From the NCBI GenBank assembly GCA_002278985.1, contig NCJP01000084.1, positions 1 through 9,382 of the forward strand: 9,382 bases of DNA. The letters are read 5' to 3'. Shown in pieces: positions 1 to 6,950 of this stretch (position 1 is the first letter of the stretch; every line of letters starts with the position of its first letter). The position numbers and the translations under genes were made by a program. A model generated the notes under the pieces. That model worked only from the letters and a program-made list of their open reading frames with translations. It was not told where the DNA came from and did no database searches. Source of the stretch: Erythrobacter sp. 34-65-8. Its GTDB lineage: Bacteria; Pseudomonadota; Alphaproteobacteria; Sphingomonadales; Sphingomonadaceae.

Positions 1-2
1 AC

Positions 3-245
3 TGCTCGTGCCGTATTTATCAGCAGTTCATCCACGCGTATTTTCACTCTATCATAGGGGTTGTTGTCCACGGTGAATCCGAAGTCGTCCAGCAGCTCGT
101 CGTTGCTCAGGGCACCGTAGCATATGGTCAGCTCCTCGCCTGCGCGCACCGCCCTGGTGGTGCTTAGGACAAGATAGTCCCCAGAGTCAAGCACTTCGCA
201 GGAGGGAGTGAGGCTGTGCGAGGCCAGGTCTATGCCGGGCACCAT
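3..245 (-). CDS. Partial SET-domain lysine methyltransferase, eukaryote-like (Rubisco LSMT/SETD3/SETD6 type)
   Basis: Reading the minus strand, one frame is open from about 251 to the left edge with no stop. It carries the C-terminal half of a SET domain in the usual order: VPGIDLASHS and PSCEV (the 'NHS..P.C' region, here SHS), then LSTTRAVRAGEELTICYG (the 'GEE..I.YG' core), then SNDELLDDFGF and NNPYDRVKI (the post-core segment typical of LSMT-like proteins). SET enzymes of this type move methyl groups from S-adenosylmethionine to lysine or histidine of protein targets; they are characteristic of plants, algae and animals, which is family knowledge. Both ends are missing: the C-terminus runs off the window and the N-terminus is cut at the junction with the thiolase. 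GC is about 58% by hand count over 1-240, and the codons include ATA, CTA, AGA and AAT, unlike the flanking bacterial genes. I see no intron in this piece. The exact host is unknown. Confidence 0.8.
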   Translation of the reverse strand, partial: MVPGIDLASHSLTPSCEVLDSGDYLVLSTTRAVRAGEELTICYGALSNDELLDDFGFTVDNNPYDRVKIRVDELLINTARA

Positions 246-252
246 CATCATC
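234..252. other. Junction between eukaryote-like and bacterial sequence (probable chimera)
   Basis: On the left, SET-domain coding on the minus strand is convincing up to about 234-242. On the right, thiolase coding on the plus strand is convincing from AKDGTITA at 253. Thiolases normally have a loop such as 'P.LRPAF' just before this point, but here the frame reads PGTIII, which is the complement of the SET codons. The switch therefore falls in about 20 bases that include a CATCATCAT triplet run. There is no integrase, target-site duplication, inverted repeat or tRNA that would suggest a mobile insertion. An assembly or library chimera is the simplest explanation; real lateral transfer is possible but not supported here. 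Confidence 0.75.
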
Positions 253-726
253 GCCAAGGACGGCACGATCACCGCCGCGACGTCCAGTTCGATCTCGGAC
301 GGGGCCGCCGCCGTGGTGCTGACCCGCGCCAGCCTGGCTGCCGCCAACGGGCAGACCCCGGTCGCCAGCGTCGTCGCCATGGCGGCGCACGCGCAGGAAC
401 CGAAGGACTTCACCGTCGCCCCGGTCGGCGCGATCCAGAAAGTGCTCGACCGCGCCGGATGGTCGGTTGACGATGTCGACCTGTGGGAAGTGAACGAAGC
501 CTTCGCCTGCGTCGCCATGTTCGCCATGCGCGACATCGGCATCCCCCATGACCGTATCAACGTCAACGGTGGCGCAACCGCGCTGGGCCATCCGATTGGT
601 GCCAGCGGCACGCGGATCATCGTCACCCTGCTCAACGCCCTGAAGAACCAGGGCAAGAAGCGCGGCGTGGCCAGCCTGTGCATCGGCGGCGGCGAGGCGA
701 CCGCGATTGCGGTCGAGCTGGCCTAG
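253..726 (+). pseudogene. Acetyl-CoA acyltransferase (thiolase), 5'-truncated C-terminal part
   Basis: This is the C-terminal ~157 residues of a thiolase of normal length about 390; the N-terminal nucleophile-cysteine domain is missing. Thiolases join or cleave acyl-CoA and acetyl-CoA in beta-oxidation or polyhydroxybutyrate synthesis, in the cytoplasm. Visible family marks are KDGTITAATSSSISDGAAA (start of the C-terminal half), NEAFA near 493, GGATALGHPIGASG with the catalytic His at 589-591, and CIGGGEA with the catalytic Cys at 679-681. The frame is open to 208, but residues before AKDG do not fit thiolases and overlap the SET coding, so any start codon there is spurious. The gene is probably intact in its real genome and broken only by the contig join. 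Its stop overlaps that of the convergent MFS gene in a shared CTAG (723-726). Which thiolase (acetoacetyl-CoA or 3-ketoacyl-CoA) cannot be settled from this half. Confidence 0.9.
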
Positions 727-2036
727 TCTTTCTGGTCCAGTTCCTCGTTGAACCTCAAGCTCGCGCGCCAGAAGAAGAACGCCGGGATGAGGCCGAGGAA
801 GGCTGCGCCGTAGAGCACGTAGCGCACGCTCTCGGCGCCGAAGCTTGGTTGCAGCCAGTCTGACAGCATGCCGAAGAACAGCGGCCCCAGCCCCAGCCCG
901 ATCAGGTTCTGGAAGAACAGCAGCGTGGCCGCTGCAATGGCGCGTGAGCGGATCGGCACCAGCCCCTGCGCCGCCGAATAGACCGGCCCGTAGTAGAGCG
1001 AATTGCACAGCGTCGGGATCACCAGCAATGCCAGGGCGATTGGCCAGGTCGGAGCCTGATAGGCCAGGAACGCAATCGGGGCGGCAATCGCCATCCCTAC
1101 GGCTGGCGCGGTCAATACATGGCGGCGATTGATCGCGCCGTATTTGTCTGCCAGCCAGCCACCGAGGAACGTCCCCGCTGCGCCCGCGACGCCGTTGATG
1201 ACCCCGAACCAGAAACCGACTTCGCCCGGTGTCAGGTCATGGGTGCGCTGGAAGAAGATCGTGGTCCAGGTGGTCTTGCCATAAGACAGGAATGCGGCGG
1301 TCGAACCGGCAAACAGCAGCAGCACGAAAGCGCGCGAGCCCAGGACTGAGCGCACCGCCTGCCCGAGCGGAATCTCCGGCGGCGAATCGGCTTTGGTCGG
1401 CTTGAGCAGCCCTTCGTAGCGGGGTTCGCGCAGAACGAACCAGACCACCAGAGCGAGAGCAACACCCGGCAGGCCAACCGCGAGGAACGCCTCTCGCCAG
1501 CCCAGCCAGTCGGCCAGCACCCCGCCGATCACCATACCCAGCAGCGATCCGATCGGAATGCCCAGCGAATAGAATGCCAGCGCCGAACTGCGTTTCTCCG
1601 GGGGGACCATGTCGCTGATCAGCGAGTGGGCGGGCGGCGTGCAGCCAGCCTCCCCCACCCCGACACCAATCCGGGCCAGCAGCAGCTGCCAGTAATTCTG
1701 TGCCAGCCCGCACAGCGCCGTCATCAGCGACCAGGTTGCCAGGGCCACCGCGATCAGGCGCGGGCGGTGGGTCGTCGCCCGGTCAGCATAGCGGGCGATG
1801 GGCAGGCCGAGCGCGGTATAGAACAGGGCGAAAGCCAGCCCGGTCATCAGGCCGATTTGCGTATCGGACAGGCCCAGATCGCGCGCGATCGGCTCAGCCA
1901 GGATGTTGACGATCTGCCGGTCGATGAAATTGAAGATGTAGACGATCAGCAGGATCCACAACGTAACCCTGACTGTCTTCGGCGCCGCAACGACTGCCGC
2001 CTGCGGTTGTGATGCCATCAGCTGAAACGCTCCCAT
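723..2036 (-). CDS. Spinster-like MFS transporter
   Basis: A 437-residue inner-membrane protein with the alternating hydrophobic stretches of a 12-helix major facilitator. Helix 1 ends in FNFIDRQI (35-42), followed by LSDTQIGLMTG and a motif-A-like GLPIARYADR (77-86). ARIGVGVGEAG (121-131), the polar PPEKRSSALAFYSLGIPIGSLLG segment and GGVLADWLGWREAF (171-184) are typical of the spinster-like branch common in sphingomonads. The substrate is unknown; relatives are often annotated only as MFS or putative aromatic-acid/lipid transporters. Start: ATG 2036 gives the longest frame, but ATG 2018 has GGGAG 11 bases upstream and is a fair alternative; the first helix is unaffected. On the minus strand a -35-like TTGACC (2101-2096) lies in the 72-base gap behind namZ, with only a poor -10, so an own promoter is possible but unproven. 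The stop overlaps the convergent thiolase stop. Confidence 0.92.
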   Translation of the reverse strand: MGAFQLMASQPQAAVVAAPKTVRVTLWILLIVYIFNFIDRQIVNILAEPIARDLGLSDTQIGLMTGLAFALFYTALGLPIARYADRATTHRPRLIAVALATWSLMTALCGLAQNYWQLLLARIGVGVGEAGCTPPAHSLISDMVPPEKRSSALAFYSLGIPIGSLLGMVIGGVLADWLGWREAFLAVGLPGVALALVVWFVLREPRYEGLLKPTKADSPPEIPLGQAVRSVLGSRAFVLLLFAGSTAAFLSYGKTTWTTIFFQRTHDLTPGEVGFWFGVINGVAGAAGTFLGGWLADKYGAINRRHVLTAPAVGMAIAAPIAFLAYQAPTWPIALALLVIPTLCNSLYYGPVYSAAQGLVPIRSRAIAAATLLFFQNLIGLGLGPLFFGMLSDWLQPSFGAESVRYVLYGAAFLGLIPAFFFWRASLRFNEELDQKD

Positions 2037-2108
2037 CTCACGGGTCGCGCCCGCATATTTTCTGCTGATGCCATGCTTGCTGACGAGGCGAGCGGGGTCA
2101 AGCGCCGA

Positions 2109-3326
2109 TCAGTAAATCAGGTGTTCCCGGACCATGGCGATCCAGCTTGCCTCGTCGGCACTGGCGAGGTTGTCGAGTTCGTGCGGCGTCGCATTCGGAT
2201 CATCCACCCAATCCCGCAAGGCCGGGCCGCCGTTGATGACATCAATGGCGAGCCGGTCGAACTCGTACTCGTAGGGAAAATCTTTCTTGAAGTCACGGAT
2301 GGCGGCGCCGAGATCCGGCCCGAGATTGCGGATGGCCTTGAAGGCGAGCGCCTGCAGACGCCACGGCCGGAAGGCATGGTGGCTGTAAAAGCTGCCTTCA
2401 GCATGGATCATCAGCGCGCTGCACAACTGGCCCGAATGCTTGTGGAAGGTCGGCGTGAACCAGCATTCCCGGATTGCGCAGCCAGCCAGCCACTCTGGTG
2501 CCAGACGCGCCATTTCGACCAGCACGCCGCGCGCATCGACGTCGGGAGCGCCGAACAGAACTTCCAATGGCCGGGTGGTGCCGCGCCCCTCGCTCAGGGT
2601 AGTCCCTTCCAGCATGACCGTGCCGGCATAGGCCCGCGCCATGTTGACGTTTGCCGCGTTGGGGCTGGGATTGATCCATACCCGGCTTTCCGGCCAGCCC
2701 TGACCCGGGCCCTCCGGCTGCCAGCCGTCCATGGCCACGACCCGGTAATCGAGGTTCAGTCCGAAGTGCTCCACGAACCAGTGGCCCATCTCGCCCATGG
2801 TCAGCCCGTGCCGCATCGGCATCGGCGCGGCGCCTACGAAGCTCTCCTGCCCCGGCACCAGCAGGGTGCCTTCGACCGGGCGCCCGGCAGGATTGGGGCG
2901 GTCCAGCACCCAGACGCTCTTGTCCGCTTTAGCCGCCTCTTCCAGCAGGTAGAGAAGCGTGGTGACGAAGGTGTATATCCGGCAGCCCAGGTCTTGCAGG
3001 TCAAACAGGAAGACGTCCGCGCTGGCCATCATCTGCGCGGTCGGGCGGCGCACTTCGCCATAGAGGCTGAACACGGGGATACCGTAAAGCGGGTCGAGCT
3101 CGTCCTCGGTCTCGACCATGTTGTCCTGCTTGTCGCCCTTGAGCCCGTGCTGTGGGCCGAAGGCGGAGGTCACGTTGACGCCCGCCGCGATCAGCGCATC
3201 AAGGCTGTGGATGAGGTCAGCCGTCACCGAGGCCGGGTGCGCGACCAGAGCCACCCGCTTGCCCTCCAGTTCGCCGAGCATGGCGCGGTCGCCCAGCAAG
3301 CGGTCAATTCCGAACAGGACGGTCAT
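2109..3326 (-). CDS. namZ: NamZ/DUF1343 family exo-beta-N-acetylmuramidase (GH171)
   Basis: A 405-residue protein with the DUF1343 signatures in order: VALVAHPASV (25-34), FGPQHGLKG (56-64), DLQDLGCRIYTF (109-120), LDRPNP (141-146), RHGLTMGE, GTTLSEGRGTTRPLE (241-255) and PTFHKHSG (292-299). The characterised member, Bacillus subtilis NamZ (YbbC), releases MurNAc from the non-reducing end of peptidoglycan fragments, founding family GH171. No signal peptide or lipobox is visible at the N-terminus (MTVLFGIDRLLGDR), so this copy looks cytoplasmic, unlike secreted homologues, and may act on imported muropeptides. The start is well supported: GGAGG lies 7 bases before ATG 3326. The ATG overlaps the stop of the upstream DOMON-like gene by ATGA, so the two are probably one translationally coupled unit. 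Length is normal for the family. Activity in this organism is inferred, not shown; the family is also labelled simply DUF1343. Confidence 0.9.
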   Translation of the reverse strand: MTVLFGIDRLLGDRAMLGELEGKRVALVAHPASVTADLIHSLDALIAAGVNVTSAFGPQHGLKGDKQDNMVETEDELDPLYGIPVFSLYGEVRRPTAQMMASADVFLFDLQDLGCRIYTFVTTLLYLLEEAAKADKSVWVLDRPNPAGRPVEGTLLVPGQESFVGAAPMPMRHGLTMGEMGHWFVEHFGLNLDYRVVAMDGWQPEGPGQGWPESRVWINPSPNAANVNMARAYAGTVMLEGTTLSEGRGTTRPLEVLFGAPDVDARGVLVEMARLAPEWLAGCAIRECWFTPTFHKHSGQLCSALMIHAEGSFYSHHAFRPWRLQALAFKAIRNLGPDLGAAIRDFKKDFPYEYEFDRLAIDVINGGPALRDWVDDPNATPHELDNLASADEASWIAMVREHLIY

Positions 3327-3844
3327 GCCCTTTCCTCCAGTCTGATCGTCCGGCAGGCCTCTGCGTGGAACTCCGGCCTGCCTTCCGGGAATGCCAGCGC
3401 CCAGTATTGGATGTTGCCGCCCGCGTCCTCGATAATCGCGTTGAGGGCCACCTGTGCGGGAAGCAGCAGGGCAGATGCGATTGTTGCCTCAAGCACCATT
3501 TCCCGGTCGTGCTGCGAACAGGCAACCGCAATTGCCTCGACCGGCCCGTCGCGGCTGTTCAGCCGGAAATCGTCGAAATCATAGCAGGCCCAGCGACCGG
3601 ACGGAGAGAGGTTGAATTCGCGATAGCCCGGCCCGCCGTCTGGCCGCCAGAAAATCTCGCAGCAGGTTGTCTTCCACAGAAAATCCGTGCGTTCACTGGC
3701 CGCGTGAACCGGCACCTTGATCCGGGCGATATCGCCTTCGAAGCGGAACCGGGCGCGGCAGCCGGCCGCAGCCGGCGTGACGGAAGCGGAAACGGCGGTT
3801 ATCGGCCCGGGTGCGCAATTGGGATGGAGGACAAGCTGGTGCAT
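3323..3844 (-). CDS. DOMON-like (CBM9-fold) domain protein, putative sugar-binding partner of NamZ
   Basis: A 173-residue single-domain protein. The diagnostic block is FLWKTTCCEIFWRPDG (55-70) followed by YREFNLSPSGRWACYDFDDFR (74-94), the 'LW..tC.E.F ... Y.EfN.SPsG.W..Y.Fd.YR' pattern of DOMON-like proteins. As I recall, the closest group is the DOMON domain named after its fusion to some MurB proteins; DOMON and CBM9 domains share a beta-sandwich fold that binds sugars or haem. No signal peptide or membrane helix is visible, so it is probably cytoplasmic. ATG 3844 with AAAGG 9 bases upstream is the chosen start; the same frame stays open far beyond it, into the antisense of tyrS, but that part is shadow. 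It overlaps namZ by ATGA and is divergent from tyrS with an 81-base gap. A role in binding MurNAc-type sugars for NamZ is inference from the pairing; no catalytic residues are recognised. Confidence 0.8.
   Translation of the reverse strand: MHQLVLHPNCAPGPITAVSASVTPAAAGCRARFRFEGDIARIKVPVHAASERTDFLWKTTCCEIFWRPDGGPGYREFNLSPSGRWACYDFDDFRLNSRDGPVEAIAVACSQHDREMVLEATIASALLLPAQVALNAIIEDAGGNIQYWALAFPEGRPEFHAEACRTIRLEERA
3334..3338 (-). promoter_or_regulatory. Strong Shine-Dalgarno site of namZ
   Basis: Read on the minus strand this is GGAGG, 7 bases before ATG 3326. It lies inside the last codons of the upstream DOMON-like gene. With the ATGA overlap, it fixes the namZ start and suggests both coupling and independent initiation. 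Confidence 0.7.
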
Positions 3845-3925
3845 CGGGCCCAGCCTTTGGCCCAAGGTGACCCTGCTCGCAAGGCACTTGGGAAAGCGGT
3901 TCCGCGCTGCTAGGGGCGCGCCATC
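3845..3925. promoter_or_regulatory. Divergent control region between the DOMON-namZ pair and tyrS
   Basis: These 81 bases must hold the start signals of two opposite transcription units. I see no strong sigma-70 box in either direction. Visible details are an imperfect palindrome, CCTTTGGCCCAAGG (3854-3867), just upstream of the DOMON start, a small inverted repeat GCGGTTCCGC, and AGGGG at 3912-3916, nine bases before the tyrS ATG, which is the likely ribosome-binding site. There is no room for a T-box or leader-peptide attenuator. Confidence 0.4.
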
Positions 3926-5155
3926 ATGACCAGCTTCCAGTCCGACCTCCTGCGCCTGCTCGACGAGCGGGGCTATATCCATCAGACGACCGATGCCGAG
4001 GGCCTCGATGCCCTCGCCAGCACGGCGATCGTGCCCGGCTACATCGGTTTCGACGCGACGGCCCCCAGCCTGCACATCGGCAGCCTGGTGCAGATCATGA
4101 TGCTCCGTCGCCTCCAGCAGACCGGGCACAAGCCGGTGGTGGTCATGGGCGGCGGCACGACCCGGATCGGCGATCCGACCGGACGCGACGAGAGCCGCAA
4201 GATGCTGACCGATGAGGCCATCGAAGCCAACATCGCCGGTATCCGCACCGTGTTCGAAAAGCTGCTGGTGTTCGGAGACGGACCGACCGACGCGGTCATG
4301 GTCAACAACCAGGACTGGCTCGGCCAGCTTGGCTATATCGAGATGCTGCAAAAGGTTGGCACGCATTTCACCGTCAACCGGATGCTGTCGTTCGATTCGG
4401 TGCGGCTGCGGCTCGAGCGCGAGCAGCCGATGACCTTCCTCGAATTCAATTACATGATCCTGCAAGGGTACGATTTCCGTCACCTCTCGCAGGAAATGGG
4501 CGTGCGCCTGCAGATGGGCGGCAGCGACCAATGGGGCAATATCGTCAACGGGGTGGAACTCGGCCGCCGGATGGATGGTGCGGAGCTGTTCGGCCTCACC
4601 ACGCCGCTGCTCACCACGGCAGACGGTGGCAAGATGGGCAAGACCGCCGCCGGTGCGGTCTGGCTCAACGAAGCGCAGCTGCCCGGCTACGATTTCTGGC
4701 AGTACTGGCGCAACTGTGACGACCGCGATGTCGGCCGGTTCCTGCGCCTGTTCACCGACCTGCCGCTTGACGAAATCGCCCGCCTCGAAGCGCTCGAAGG
4801 CGCGGAGATCAACGCGGCCAAGATCATGCTCGCCAACGAAGTGACAAGCCTGGTGCGGGGTCGCGACGTCGCTGACCTGGCCGAGGCCACCGCTCGCGAG
4901 ACATTTGCCGGGGGCGGCGCAGGCGAAGGTCTTCCGACGCTTTCCGTGGGCAGCGAAGGCATGCGGATCGGCGCGATCCTGACCGAGCTCCGCTTCACTG
5001 CTTCCAACGGCGAGGCCAAGCGGAAGATCGGGGAAAATTCGGTGCGGCTTGACGACCAGCCCGTCAGCGATCCGGCCCTGCTGGTAACCGTGCCGGCAGG
5101 CGGCGAGGTGAAGCTCAGCCTGGGCAAGAAGAAACACGCCATCCTCACAGCCTGA
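3926..5155 (+). CDS. tyrS: Tyrosyl-tRNA synthetase (TyrRS)
   Basis: A full-length 409-residue class I aminoacyl-tRNA synthetase that activates tyrosine with ATP and charges tRNA-Tyr in the cytoplasm. The Rossmann catalytic domain starts with [16 protein letters not shown] (38-53), containing the HIGH-type motif HIGS and the tyrosine-binding Tyr39. It continues with [10 protein letters not shown] (175-184), which holds the family's tyrosine/aspartate contacts, GGSDQWGN (198-205) and KMGKT (236-240) in place of KMSKS, a variant common in bacterial TyrRS. The C-terminal S4 RNA-binding domain (about 345-409) is present, with [17 protein letters not shown] and a basic tail, so nothing is missing. 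The start ATG has AGGGG nine bases upstream. The gene stands alone on its strand: divergent from DOMON-namZ, with 100 bases before the PilZ gene. It is essential in most bacteria and a good marker for placing the organism. Confidence 0.97.
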   Translation: MTSFQSDLLRLLDERGYIHQTTDAEGLDALASTAIVPGYIGFDATAPSLHIGSLVQIMMLRRLQQTGHKPVVVMGGGTTRIGDPTGRDESRKMLTDEAIEANIAGIRTVFEKLLVFGDGPTDAVMVNNQDWLGQLGYIEMLQKVGTHFTVNRMLSFDSVRLRLEREQPMTFLEFNYMILQGYDFRHLSQEMGVRLQMGGSDQWGNIVNGVELGRRMDGAELFGLTTPLLTTADGGKMGKTAAGAVWLNEAQLPGYDFWQYWRNCDDRDVGRFLRLFTDLPLDEIARLEALEGAEINAAKIMLANEVTSLVRGRDVADLAEATARETFAGGGAGEGLPTLSVGSEGMRIGAILTELRFTASNGEAKRKIGENSVRLDDQPVSDPALLVTVPAGGEVKLSLGKKKHAILTA

Positions 5156-5242
5156 ACTCACAAAAGTTAAGCGGTCAGAGCTTTCCTTTACCAAATCGCA
5201 GCCTTTCGGGGGCATTTGCGGAGCTCGCAGTCGTCAGCCATG

Positions 5243-5246
5243 AGGA
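5243..5246 (+). promoter_or_regulatory. Ribosome-binding site that decides the PilZ start
   Basis: AGGA lies nine bases before GTG 5256 and three bases before TTG 5250. The ATG at 5240 is in another frame that stops soon. Spacing therefore favours GTG as the start codon. Confidence 0.45.
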
Positions 5247-5255
5247 CCTTTGCCT

Positions 5256-5594
5256 GTGACAGTTGGAGCAAGCCTGAGCGTTACCGACCTGCGCCGAGCG
5301 GCGCGGCACCCGGTCGATTACCCGGTGATCGGGGAGCACCCGAGTCGCGGTGATATCAAGCTGCACATCTGCAATATGTCGGCGCATGGCTTCATGGTCG
5401 ATGATGCGGCCGATCTTTCCCGCGGCGACCGGGTTATCATCCGCCTTCCCGTGGTGGGACGGATCGAAGCCTATGTGATCTGGGCGCGTGACGAACGCGC
5501 CGGCTTCCAGTTCGAACGGATCATCCGGCTGGACGATTTCATGCTGGTAATCGACCAGCTCCAGCCCAATCCCAGGCTGCGCCGGACGCGCTAG
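5256..5594 (+). CDS. PilZ domain protein (candidate c-di-GMP receptor)
   Basis: A small protein of about 112 residues that is essentially one PilZ domain. It keeps both ligand-binding signatures: RRAAR (the RxxxR motif, near the N-terminus) and, 22 residues later, NMSAHG (the [D/N]xSxxG motif). These are followed by the usual beta-barrel pattern with GDRVIIRLPVVGRIEAYVIWARDERAGFQF. PilZ domains bind cyclic di-GMP and pass the signal to motility, surface or polysaccharide systems; the partner here is unknown, and no flagellar, pilus or cellulose gene is nearby. No ATG lies in frame before the first motif. GTG 5256 is preferred because AGGA (5243-5246) sits nine bases upstream; TTG 5250 would add two residues but leaves only three bases. 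There is no signal peptide. Arg-rich tail RLRRTR at the C-terminus. It probably has its own transcript. Confidence 0.85.
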   Translation: MTVGASLSVTDLRRAARHPVDYPVIGEHPSRGDIKLHICNMSAHGFMVDDAADLSRGDRVIIRLPVVGRIEAYVIWARDERAGFQFERIIRLDDFMLVIDQLQPNPRLRRTR

Positions 5595-5604
5595 AAGTCC
5601 TTTG

Positions 5605-5622
5605 GCCGGTCAAAGTACCGGC
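5605..5622 (+). terminator. Hairpin after the PilZ gene, weak terminator candidate
   Basis: GCCGGT (5605-5610) and ACCGGC (5617-5622) form a perfect 6-base-pair stem with a 6-base loop, starting 10 bases after the PilZ stop. It is followed by TCCTTTCC rather than a clean run of T, so it is at best an imperfect intrinsic terminator. It would separate PilZ from the MFS-cysK-DLH operon. Confidence 0.4.
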
Positions 5623-5657
5623 TCCTTTCCATCAGCCTTGCGCCCTGCCATGGACGG

Positions 5658-6950
5658 GTGGTGAACGAACCAACCCATCCCCTGCGCGTCGCGAATTTCC
5701 GCGCCTACCTGATTTCCCGGCTGAGCATGACGCTCGCGCAGTATGCCATGCTGCTGATCATCGGCTGGCAAACCTACAACATAGCGCGTGACGCCGGACA
5801 GGGAGTCGCTGCGGCGTCGGGGCAGCTGGCGCTGATCGGGCTGCTCCAGTTCCTGCCGCTGTTCGTGATCACCCCATTTGCGGGCCTTGCCGCTGACCGG
5901 CTCGACCGGCGCAATGTCGCGCGGGCGATGATTGTCCTGCAATTGTTCGGGGCGGCGGTCCTGCTCTGGTTCACCTGGCAGGACGCGATGACCCTGCCGG
6001 TGCTTTATAGCGTTGCGATACTCCTGGGCATCGCGAGGGGCTTCGTCGGCCCGGCCCTGTCTGCCCTCGCCCCCAATCTGGTGCCCAAGGCGATCCTGCC
6101 CAACGCCATCGCCCTGTCCTCCATCGCCTGGCAGACGGGCATGATTGTGGGTCCGGGTCTGGGGGGCTACTTTTACGCGATTGAGCCGGCCCTGCCTTAT
6201 GCCGCAGCCGTTGCCCTGTACGCCATCGGCCTCATCGCGGCCTACCAGATCGGCGCCGTGCCCAAAACGGTCATTACCGGAGCGCAGCGCCCGATCGGGC
6301 AGATCATCGACGGGCTGCGCTATGTCGTGCGTAACAAGATGGTCCTCAGCACCATCACTCTGGACCTGTTCGCAGTGTTCCTGGCCGGGGCGACTGCGCT
6401 GTTCCCGGTCTATGCACGCGATATCCTGCAGGTCGGAGCGACCGGGTTGAGCCAGCTTGCCATGGCCCCTGCCATCGGCGCTGCGCTGACCGCGCTGTGG
6501 TTCAGCTTTCGTCCGCTCAAGACCAATGTCGGCCCCAAGATGCTGGGCGCAGTGGCGGTGTTTGCCGTGGCTACCATCGTGTTCGGGCTTTCCACATCGA
6601 TGCCGCTCAGCCTCATGGCGCTGTTCGTGATCGGCGCAGCCGACATGTTCAGCGTCTATATCCGCCAGTCGCTGGTTCAGTTGCATACGCCTGATGACAA
6701 GCGCGGGCGGGTCTCCTCGGTCAGCCACCTGACCATCAGTGCATCGAACGAATTCGGTGATTTCTTTTCGGGCAGCCTCGCCTTCGTGATCGGGCCGGTC
6801 GCCGCCGTGGTGATCGGCGGAGCCGGAGCGCTGGTGACAGTGGTCATATGGTCAACAATTTTTCCGGTCCTGCGGACCACGCGGACCTTTGACCCACCTG
6901 ACGAATTGGTAGAGAAAGACAACGACCCTCATTTCAGGAGCCCGCCATGA
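5658..6950 (+). CDS. MFS transporter, EntS/MefA-like exporter family
   Basis: A 430-residue inner-membrane protein with about 12 hydrophobic segments. The short polar start ([18 protein letters not shown]) leading into helix 1, the motif-A block [12 protein letters not shown] (76-87), and [17 protein letters not shown] before [15 protein letters not shown] match the EntS/MefA-like branch (drug and siderophore exporters). [14 protein letters not shown] and NEFGDFFSG in the C-terminal half fit the same group. This suggests export rather than uptake, but the substrate is unknown. No in-frame ATG precedes the conserved N-terminus, so one of the tandem GTG codons at 5658/5661 is the likely start; the ATG at 5650 is out of frame, and I see no good Shine-Dalgarno. 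The last bases overlap cysK as ATGA (6947-6950), so it is the first gene of a coupled operon. Antisense frames over it are shadows. Confidence 0.9.
   Translation: MVNEPTHPLRVANFRAYLISRLSMTLAQYAMLLIIGWQTYNIARDAGQGVAAASGQLALIGLLQFLPLFVITPFAGLAADRLDRRNVARAMIVLQLFGAAVLLWFTWQDAMTLPVLYSVAILLGIARGFVGPALSALAPNLVPKAILPNAIALSSIAWQTGMIVGPGLGGYFYAIEPALPYAAAVALYAIGLIAAYQIGAVPKTVITGAQRPIGQIIDGLRYVVRNKMVLSTITLDLFAVFLAGATALFPVYARDILQVGATGLSQLAMAPAIGAALTALWFSFRPLKTNVGPKMLGAVAVFAVATIVFGLSTSMPLSLMALFVIGAADMFSVYIRQSLVQLHTPDDKRGRVSSVSHLTISASNEFGDFFSGSLAFVIGPVAAVVIGGAGALVTVVIWSTIFPVLRTTRTFDPPDELVEKDNDPHFRSPP
6936..6940 (+). promoter_or_regulatory. Strong Shine-Dalgarno site of the cysteine synthase gene
   Basis: AGGAG lies six bases before ATG 6947, inside the end of the MFS gene. 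It fixes the cysK start and lets it be translated well although the two genes overlap. Confidence 0.7.

Noticed and set aside
208..252. GTG 208 or ATG 232 as a true start of a short thiolase
   Set aside because: Residues before AKDG do not fit thiolase and are the complement of SET-domain codons. The gene is truncated, not short.
234..252. Mobile-element insertion as the cause of the SET-thiolase junction
   Set aside because: There are no terminal inverted repeats, target duplication, transposase or integrase on either side.
187..1008. 273-codon minus-strand frame crossing the junction
   Set aside because: It runs over the junction, the thiolase antisense and another frame of the MFS gene, and matches no family. 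The real minus-strand frame near the left edge is the SET one.
2073..2101. Sigma-70-type promoter for the spinster-like MFS gene (TTGACC on the minus strand)
   Set aside because: The -35 match is good, but at 17-base spacing the -10 is AAGCAT, which is poor. It is mentioned only as a possibility.
2073..3584. 503-codon plus-strand frame over namZ and the DOMON-like gene
   Set aside because: Its composition is rich in Arg, His and Ala with no domain pattern, and it lies antisense to genes with clear family motifs. It is a GC-driven shadow.
3888..3916. Alphaproteobacterial promoter TTGGGAA with GCTAGGGG before tyrS
   Set aside because: It would make tyrS nearly leaderless, and the AGGGG is better explained as the ribosome-binding site.
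3323..5215. 630-codon open frame on the minus strand covering tyrS and the DOMON-like gene
   Set aside because: Only its last 173 codons (3323-3844) look like a protein family. The rest is the antisense of tyrS, kept open by high GC; TyrRS motifs on the plus strand are complete.
5156..5249. CtrA-type site or riboswitch between tyrS and the PilZ gene
   Set aside because: There is only a single TTAA half-site and no convincing paired structure in these ~94 bases.
5610..6728. 372-codon minus-strand frame over the exporter gene
   Set aside because: It is antisense to a clear MFS protein. The translation is full of Gly, Arg, Asp, Gln and His repeats typical of antisense to hydrophobic coding.
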